In this document: positions 7,024 through 11,002 of the stretch, one piece after another
Numbering within the stretch: position 1 is the stretch's first letter
How the letters are laid out: the number at the start of each line of letters is the position of its first letter
DNA from: Bacteroidota bacterium
GTDB taxonomy: Bacteria; Bacteroidota; Bacteroidia; Bacteroidales; VadinHA17
Assembly (NCBI GenBank): GCA_012838685.1
Contig: DUOU01000014.1
Coordinates: 1-11,002, forward strand
Length of the DNA stretch: 11,002 bases
Direction: 5' to 3'
Translations under genes and position numbers: made by a program
The notes under the pieces: generated by a model
Told to the model about the DNA's origin: nothing
Databases searched by the model: none
What the model saw: only the letters and a program-made list of their open reading frames with translations

Positions 7024-8391
7024 TTATTTAAGCTTTTTGCTCCATTCTTCCAGTTCGCTGAACCCGATCACCTTCTGTTTTCCATCTACCATCTCCTTGA
7101 CTGTGATCCGCTCATTCGCTATCTCCTCTTCTCCGGCAATAAAAATATATGGTATCCCCTTTGAGTTGGCATAAGACATCTGTTTCCTGATCTTGGCCGC
7201 ATCCGGATATAATTCGCTTCTGATGCCCAACTTACGGAGAGAGTCAACTATCTTCAACGCATAATTAATCTCGTTTTTCCCAAAGTTGAGAACCAAAGCC
7301 TGGGTTGATAGTCCGATGTCATTTCCGAATAGATCCAGTTGACTCATAACATCATAAATTCTGTCGGCTCCAAACGAAACCCCAACACCCGATATACCCT
7401 GAAGACCGAAAACTCCAGTAAGATTATCGTAGCGGCCACCACCGCTTATACTTCCAATTTCAACATCGAGAGATTTTACCTCAATGATGGCGCCTGTATA
7501 GTAATCAAGACCTCTGGCAAGAGTAAGGTCCAGTTGAACCCCACTCTTCACCTCCCCTTTTCCCAATAACTTAAAGAGTGCTGTTAACTCTTCCACCCCT
7601 TTCAATCCATCTTTGGAGCCGGCCAAAAGATTCTCAAGAAGTTTGAGTTTTTCGTTGGAATCCCCTTGTAAGTTCAAAACAGGTTGAAGTTTTTCAATGC
7701 TTTCATCGGTTAGCCCTCTCTCCTTCAACTCAAGATTCACCGCCTCCATGCCTATCTTGTCCAACTTATCGATCGCAACGGTAATATCCACGATCTTCTC
7801 CTTCTGGCCAATGTATTCAGCGATACCGGCAAGTATCTTTCGGTTGTTCAACTTTACGGTTATGCGGATCCCCAAACGTGAAAAGACCTCGTCAATTATC
7901 TTGATAAGCTCATACTCGTTAAGCAACGAATCACTCCCAACAACATCGGCATCACATTGAAAAAACTCCCTGTAGCGCCCTTTTTGTGGCCTGTCGGCTC
8001 TCCATACCGGTTGGATCTGATATCTTCTGAACGGAAAAACAATCTCGTTGCGATGCTGGACAACATATCTGGCGAACGGAACCGTTAAATCGTACCTCAA
8101 CCCTTTGTCGCATATTTTAAGCGATAATCCCGAGGAATCCCTGCCATTAAGATCTTCATCCGAAACAGTCGAAAGATAGTCGCCTGAATTTAGAACCTTG
8201 AACAGCAGCCTGTCGCCTTCATCCCCATATTTTCCAAGGAGAGTGGACAAGTTCTCCATCGCCGGAGTCTCAATGGGCTGATAACCATACAGGCGGAACA
8301 CGCTCTTAATTGTATCAAAAATATATTCCCGTCGATTCATCTCCTCTGTGGAAAAATCACGGGTTCCTTTGGGAATTGAGGGTTTAGCCAT
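7024..8391 (-). CDS. hisS: Histidine--tRNA ligase
   Basis: 455 aa class II aminoacyl-tRNA synthetase that charges tRNA-His. From the chosen start, MAKPSIPKGTRDF opens the protein as in most Bacteroidota HisS. An ATG at 8403 would add four residues (MFNK) and is less likely. Motif 2 lies around 122-145 with VWRADRPQKGRYREFFQ (129-145). The HisRS-specific loops LARGLDYYTG (291-300) and SISGGGRYDNL (314-324) and motif 3 GVGVSFGADRI (335-345) are all present. The last roughly 90 residues are the anticodon-binding domain. This is the longer form of the enzyme, with an insertion between motif 2 and the HisA loops, as is usual in this phylum. It is the first gene of the leftward hisS-ychF-M14 run. 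A TAnnTTTG box lies about 70 bp upstream. Confidence 0.96.
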   Translation of the reverse strand: MAKPSIPKGTRDFSTEEMNRREYIFDTIKSVFRLYGYQPIETPAMENLSTLLGKYGDEGDRLLFKVLNSGDYLSTVSDEDLNGRDSSGLSLKICDKGLRYDLTVPFARYVVQHRNEIVFPFRRYQIQPVWRADRPQKGRYREFFQCDADVVGSDSLLNEYELIKIIDEVFSRLGIRITVKLNNRKILAGIAEYIGQKEKIVDITVAIDKLDKIGMEAVNLELKERGLTDESIEKLQPVLNLQGDSNEKLKLLENLLAGSKDGLKGVEELTALFKLLGKGEVKSGVQLDLTLARGLDYYTGAIIEVKSLDVEIGSISGGGRYDNLTGVFGLQGISGVGVSFGADRIYDVMSQLDLFGNDIGLSTQALVLNFGKNEINYALKIVDSLRKLGIRSELYPDAAKIRKQMSYANSKGIPYIFIAGEEEIANERITVKEMVDGKQKVIGFSELEEWSKKLK

Positions 8392-8667
8392 TTTATTGAA
8401 CAATGTTTCGTGTTATCGAAAATTTCAGCCAACCTCTATTTTTATATCGGCGGACTACAGCACAAAAGTAAAAAAAGTTATCTCAATGGCGACCTGTATA
8501 GTGCTCTTTATGGAGAAATCTCGGTTCCACGCCCACATTCTTATATCTCTATCGCGCTGATTTGTTGGATACGGCCACTAAAGAACCTATTTGTTTTATT
8601 TTATTGGAAACTATTATTTATTTTTATGACCTGTTATTAACCCGCTTTAACCAGATAATATTACGCC
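8392..8667. other. Divergent intergenic region between hisS and ppk2
   Basis: 276 AT-rich bases separate the divergent hisS and ppk2 starts. Small open frames here show no family features and I do not call them. Leftward, a perfect -7-like box serves hisS. For ppk2 no strong promoter was found: TTTG at 8590-8593 followed 18 bases later by TATTATTT is only a partial match. I saw no tRNA-like fold, no riboswitch I recognise, and no T-box-like sequence upstream of hisS. Confidence 0.7.
8463..8470 (-). promoter_or_regulatory. Candidate -7 box of the hisS promoter
   Basis: The minus strand reads TACTTTTG, a perfect match to the Bacteroidota -7 consensus TAnnTTTG, about 72 bases before the hisS ATG. 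No TTTG -33 element stands at 19-21 bases upstream; the nearest TTG is only 13 bases away. The leader would be about 65 bases. Support rests on the single box and its position, so this is tentative. Confidence 0.35.
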
Positions 8668-9528
8668 ATGACGAAAAAGAACGAAAAAAACGACGACAAG
8701 GTACTGAGACATGAAGACGACCTGTACTATGATCATGTTCCGGAGACAAAAAAAAGAATGAGCAGAATAAAGTATTATGAAGAGCTGTCGAAACTTGAGG
8801 TTGAACTTGTAAAACTCCAAGAGTGGGTAAAAGCACGGAAACTCAGGGTAGTGGTAGTTTTTGAGGGTAGAGACGCCGCCGGAAAAGGAGGGGTGATCAA
8901 AACAATTTCCGGTTGCATGAATCCCCGTATCTGTAGGATAGTAGCTTTGGGTATTCCGACCGAAAAAGAGAAAACCCAATGGTATTTCCAGCGATATGTT
9001 TCCCAACTTCCATCAGGGGGAGAGATAACATTGTTTGATAGGAGTTGGTACAACAGGGCCGGTGTTGAAAAGGTAATGGGTTTCTGTACGGACGACGAGT
9101 ATGAAGAGTTCCTGAGGTCGTGTCCTGAATTTGAAAGAATGCTTATCCGGTCAGGAATTATTTTGATCAAGTATTGGTATTCCATAAGCAACAAAGAACA
9201 GGAAAAAAGATTCCAAGATAGGATCAAAGATCCGACAAAAAGGTGGAAAATTAGTCCTATGGACGTGGAATCGCGCGACAAATGGGTTGAGTATTCCATG
9301 GCAAAAGATAAAATGTTCTCGTTCACCGATACCAAACAATCACCCTGGTATGTAGTGCGCGCCGATGATAAGAGGAGAGCCCGTCTCAACACCATCAGCC
9401 ACCTACTTTCCCTTATTCCTTATGAAGATTTGACGCCCAAACCTTTTGAGTTGCCCCCTTTGAGCAATAATGTCGCATATGTCAGGCCACCTATAACAGA
9501 TCAGACATTTGTTCCGGAAAAATATTGA
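8668..9528 (+). CDS. ppk2: Polyphosphate kinase 2 family protein (class I-like)
   Basis: 286 aa single-domain PPK2, which transfers phosphate between polyphosphate and nucleotides in the cytoplasm; short single-domain forms mostly use polyphosphate to phosphorylate nucleoside diphosphates. Residues 1-57 form a charged, helical N-terminal extension. Walker A is GRDAAGKGG (67-75), followed by NPRICRIVALGIPTEKE (85-101). Walker B is LFDRSWYNRAGVE (122-134). The lid module is RFQDRIKDPTKRWKISPMD (181-199), with the basic Lys/Arg pattern expected to hold polyphosphate. All core motifs are intact. ADP versus GDP preference cannot be told from sequence alone. The gene appears to be a single-gene unit: it diverges from hisS and converges on the following gene, with only 27 bp between coding ends. 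The ATG at 8668 has no clear Shine-Dalgarno sequence, which is normal in this phylum. Confidence 0.95.
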   Translation: MTKKNEKNDDKVLRHEDDLYYDHVPETKKRMSRIKYYEELSKLEVELVKLQEWVKARKLRVVVVFEGRDAAGKGGVIKTISGCMNPRICRIVALGIPTEKEKTQWYFQRYVSQLPSGGEITLFDRSWYNRAGVEKVMGFCTDDEYEEFLRSCPEFERMLIRSGIILIKYWYSISNKEQEKRFQDRIKDPTKRWKISPMDVESRDKWVEYSMAKDKMFSFTDTKQSPWYVVRADDKRRARLNTISHLLSLIPYEDLTPKPFELPPLSNNVAYVRPPITDQTFVPEKY

Positions 9529-9555
9529 TCGGTTTTCAATGAATTGACAACTACA

Positions 9556-10302
9556 CTATCTGGCCGGCACCATAAGCTGATGTTTCTCATTGTACTTCCG
9601 CAAATAAACAAACATCAAATCTTTCTGCTTACTCTTTTTTTCTCTTATAAACTGTTCATAAAGATCCGGATCTTTCATTAAAATCCGTTTGGTGTTGTCC
9701 AGGGTAAATTCCAAAATTTCACCTGATTCAAAATCGATCATGAATTGCACCACCTCACTCCTTCGTGTCGATGGTGAACCATAGGGCGAGTAATATGAGC
9801 CGTAAGGTGAATAAAAAGAGCCGTATGGATAATAACCATAGCTATATGGAGAATAACCATAACTGTATGGAGAATAATAATATGGATAGTAACCACTGTA
9901 TGGCGAGTAAATCCTGGAATCATATGTCGTAATATCCGCCACAAAATGACATATTGAACCGATATATGTAATTCTGTTGAAATTGCCCTGAATTTGAATA
10001 TATAAAACCCCGTTTCTGGCGTAACCCCAAATAGAACTGACTTCAACCTCTTGTCTGACCCCTATATTATCGTAAAAGTAAACTTTGCCGGGATCAAAAA
10101 GGTTTTTGAAAAAATCCTTATCGTTGTAATCCGTGGAAGAGAGAAGTTTGGCCTTTGGTATTGGATTGTTCTCCTTAACCTGTTCAAAGTTAAGATATAT
10201 TCCTTCAGAAAACTTGAAATCGGTTGTATATGGCACCAGATCCTGAGCCGACAGTCCCACACCAAAAACCAAAATTAAAGTTGACAAGCAATATTTTAAC
10301 AT
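9556..10302 (-). CDS. Secreted protein of unknown function with Tyr/Pro/Ser/Gly-rich repeats
   Basis: 248 aa. Residues 1-19 are a Sec signal (cleavage near GLSAQ-DL) with no lipobox. A first domain (about 21-128) has many alternating hydrophobic strands, with FKFSEGIYLNFEQV at 29-42 and IWGYARNGVLYIQIQGNFNRI at 91-111. A low-complexity block (131-177) follows, containing 20 Tyr in 47 residues and five YSPY copies. The last part (about 182-248) is a mixed segment with MIDFESGEILEFT (188-200) and a basic, helical end. There is no T9SS tail and no catalytic motif. I recall unnamed Bacteroidota proteins with the same layout and variable Tyr-rich inserts, but know no function. AGGAG directly abuts the ATG at 10302, which is unusually close for a ribosome-binding site. 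No better start is available because the signal peptide begins there. Confidence 0.82.
   Translation of the reverse strand: MLKYCLSTLILVFGVGLSAQDLVPYTTDFKFSEGIYLNFEQVKENNPIPKAKLLSSTDYNDKDFFKNLFDPGKVYFYDNIGVRQEVEVSSIWGYARNGVLYIQIQGNFNRITYIGSICHFVADITTYDSRIYSPYSGYYPYYYSPYSYGYSPYSYGYYPYGSFYSPYGSYYSPYGSPSTRRSEVVQFMIDFESGEILEFTLDNTKRILMKDPDLYEQFIREKKSKQKDLMFVYLRKYNEKHQLMVPAR
9772..9912 (-). repeat. Imperfect tandem repeat encoding YSPY-type units
   Basis: The block encodes residues 131-177 of the unknown secreted protein. Units of about seven codons (YSPYSYG, YSPYGSY and longer variants with YYPYG) recur; YSPY occurs five times. At DNA level the clearest pair is two adjacent 21-base units at 9831-9851 and 9852-9872, which differ at two positions. 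The pattern suggests expansion by slippage or unequal exchange followed by drift, so copy number probably varies between strains. Confidence 0.85.
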
Positions 10303-10422
10303 CTCCTAATATAACTGGATAACAATATCAACCGTAAAATTAACGAATTTACATGGAAAATGTTGCTTTTGAAACGGTTATATTTTGCATTTGTTATGTA
10401 CCGCGAATTAATCCATGTCTTC
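10303..10422. other. Intergenic gap between the UbiD-family gene and the Tyr-rich repeat gene
   Basis: 120 AT-rich bases between two genes on the minus strand. The leader of the downstream gene holds TAATTTTA, one mismatch from TAnnTTTG, but no TTTG at the right distance. No strong stem-loop with a T-tract was found after the UbiD-family stop. Whether the two genes share a transcript is open. Confidence 0.5.
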
Positions 10423-11002
10423 CTATACCTGAATAAAATCTTTTCCCGGAAAAATAAGGTTTTTATAGTTTCTTGAGGGTGATTCTATTAATTTTCCCAG
10501 GCCAAGTCCGCCCCAAATAGCGTCCACCCTTTCAATTGTATCCAACGATGAGGAGACTACATTGGGCCATCGTCTTTTGAACCCGCTATTAAATGCTTTT
10601 ATTGTCCCATCTATAAATAAGCAGTTGCTGCCTATCAACCATCCATCCCTAACAGGATCACTATTTGCCAGGAGATACCAGGTTATCATACCGATTCCGC
10701 CGGCTTCGACATCAGGTTCAATCAATAAAAATAATCTGACAGGAAAAAGAGTTGAAAAATCTGTCAGTTCCGTTTTAAGGTTATCAAAATCTATCCCTCC
10801 ACTCTTTTGTTTTGGGGAGAGTATGAAAAATGGCAAATTTTTAAGCCGTTTAGCCAACACCTCCTTAAAAACGGGTTCAGGGAATTCAATTTTATCAATG
10901 TTTTTTTGTTCTCCATCTTTTCTATCAACAAGCTCCCCTTCAATTTTCCCCGTCGCATCGATCCCCAGCTTTCCTCCAAATGCGGGGTTATCGGATGCGT
11001 GG
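10423..11002 (-). CDS. UbiD-family decarboxylase, C-terminal part (5' end outside the window)
   Basis: The frame is open from the right edge (first whole codon at 11001) to the TAG at 10423, giving 192 visible residues; a GTG at 10860 is internal. UbiD enzymes are prenylated-FMN-dependent (de)carboxylases acting on aromatic or unsaturated acids, including prenylated hydroxybenzoate or naphthoate precursors of quinones. Visible family motifs are HASDNPAFGGKLGIDAT (1-17), SDPVRD (114-119), FIDGTIK (130-136), RRWPNVV (144-150), VDAIW (160-164) and LGLGKLIESPS (167-177). The prFMN-binding and catalytic Glu-Arg-Glu region would lie upstream, beyond the window, so activity cannot be judged. Since Bacteroidota use menaquinone, a role in menaquinone synthesis is a reasonable inference, but other aromatic acids are possible. 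Confidence 0.88.
   Translation of the reverse strand, partial: HASDNPAFGGKLGIDATGKIEGELVDRKDGEQKNIDKIEFPEPVFKEVLAKRLKNLPFFILSPKQKSGGIDFDNLKTELTDFSTLFPVRLFLLIEPDVEAGGIGMITWYLLANSDPVRDGWLIGSNCLFIDGTIKAFNSGFKRRWPNVVSSSLDTIERVDAIWGGLGLGKLIESPSRNYKNLIFPGKDFIQV

Noticed and set aside
8410..8640. Small + frames in the hisS-ppk2 gap (8348-8560 and 8410-8640)
   Set aside because: There is no recognisable domain and the composition is like AT-rich non-coding DNA. The first runs into hisS, and neither has a good start signal.
8775..9395. 206-codon open frame on - opposite ppk2
   Set aside because: It lies wholly within ppk2 on the other strand, with composition typical of an antisense shadow (Ser/Leu/Ile-rich) and no motif.
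9536..9547. TCAAT-GA-ATTGA inverted repeat as a terminator between ppk2 and the Tyr-rich gene
   Set aside because: The stem has only five AT-rich pairs with a two-base loop and no T-tract on either side, so it is too weak to call.
9738..10046. 102-codon frame on - overlapping the Tyr-rich gene in another frame (His/Ile/Thr repeats)
   Set aside because: The His/Ile/Thr pattern is simply the repeat DNA read out of frame. The main frame has a signal peptide and coherent flanks.
10791..10979. Small open frame on - near the right edge
   Set aside because: It overlaps the UbiD-family gene in a different frame; the UbiD frame is open to the edge and carries HASDNPAFGGKLGID.

Overview
The window reads as chromosomal DNA from a Bacteroidota bacterium, most likely of the Bacteroidales/Marinilabiliales type; the exact lineage is inference. 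The grounds are a gldE-gldD pair, a secreted peptidase ending in a type IX secretion (T9SS) sorting domain, a bacterial geranylgeranylglyceryl-phosphate synthase, Bacteroidota-style HisS and YchF proteins, weak Shine-Dalgarno signals, and TTTG/TAnnTTTG promoter-like boxes. It is dense with genes and looks like stable core genome. I saw no mobile element, CRISPR array, rRNA or tRNA.

Layout. Positions 1-2392 (+) hold a tight four-gene run: the 3' end of gldE, gldD, a Sfp-type 4'-phosphopantetheinyl transferase and a GGGP/HepGP synthase, with spacings of -4, +22 and -20 bp. Positions 2381-8391 (-) hold a four-gene run read right to left: hisS, ychF, an M14 metallocarboxypeptidase with a T9SS tail, and a secreted PafA-like member of the alkaline phosphatase superfamily. 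Gaps are 8 and 38 bp, then 70 bp before the phosphatase, where a good Bacteroidota promoter match sits. The two runs converge with a 12 bp overlap of coding ends. Positions 8392-8667 are a divergent control region. A class I-like polyphosphate kinase 2 gene follows on + (8668-9528). Then on - come a secreted protein of unknown function with a Tyr/Ser/Pro/Gly-rich repeat (9556-10302) and the C-terminal part of a UbiD-family decarboxylase running off the right edge.

How they fit together. gldE/gldD belong to the gliding/T9SS gene set, and the M14 peptidase is a predicted T9SS cargo, so the window holds both an accessory gene and a likely substrate of that route. The PPTase activates carrier proteins and the GGGP synthase makes an sn-glycerol-1-phosphate prenyl ether; a shared pathway is not evident. 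hisS and ychF are translation genes that appear to be co-transcribed with the secreted peptidase.

The point most worth a second look is the PafA-like protein. Its catalytic motifs align by spacing with PafA, but about half of the recognised active-site residues are changed, including one zinc-ligand Asp replaced by Ala. It may be a pseudo-phosphatase or an enzyme of altered chemistry. The Tyr-rich repeat protein is second.
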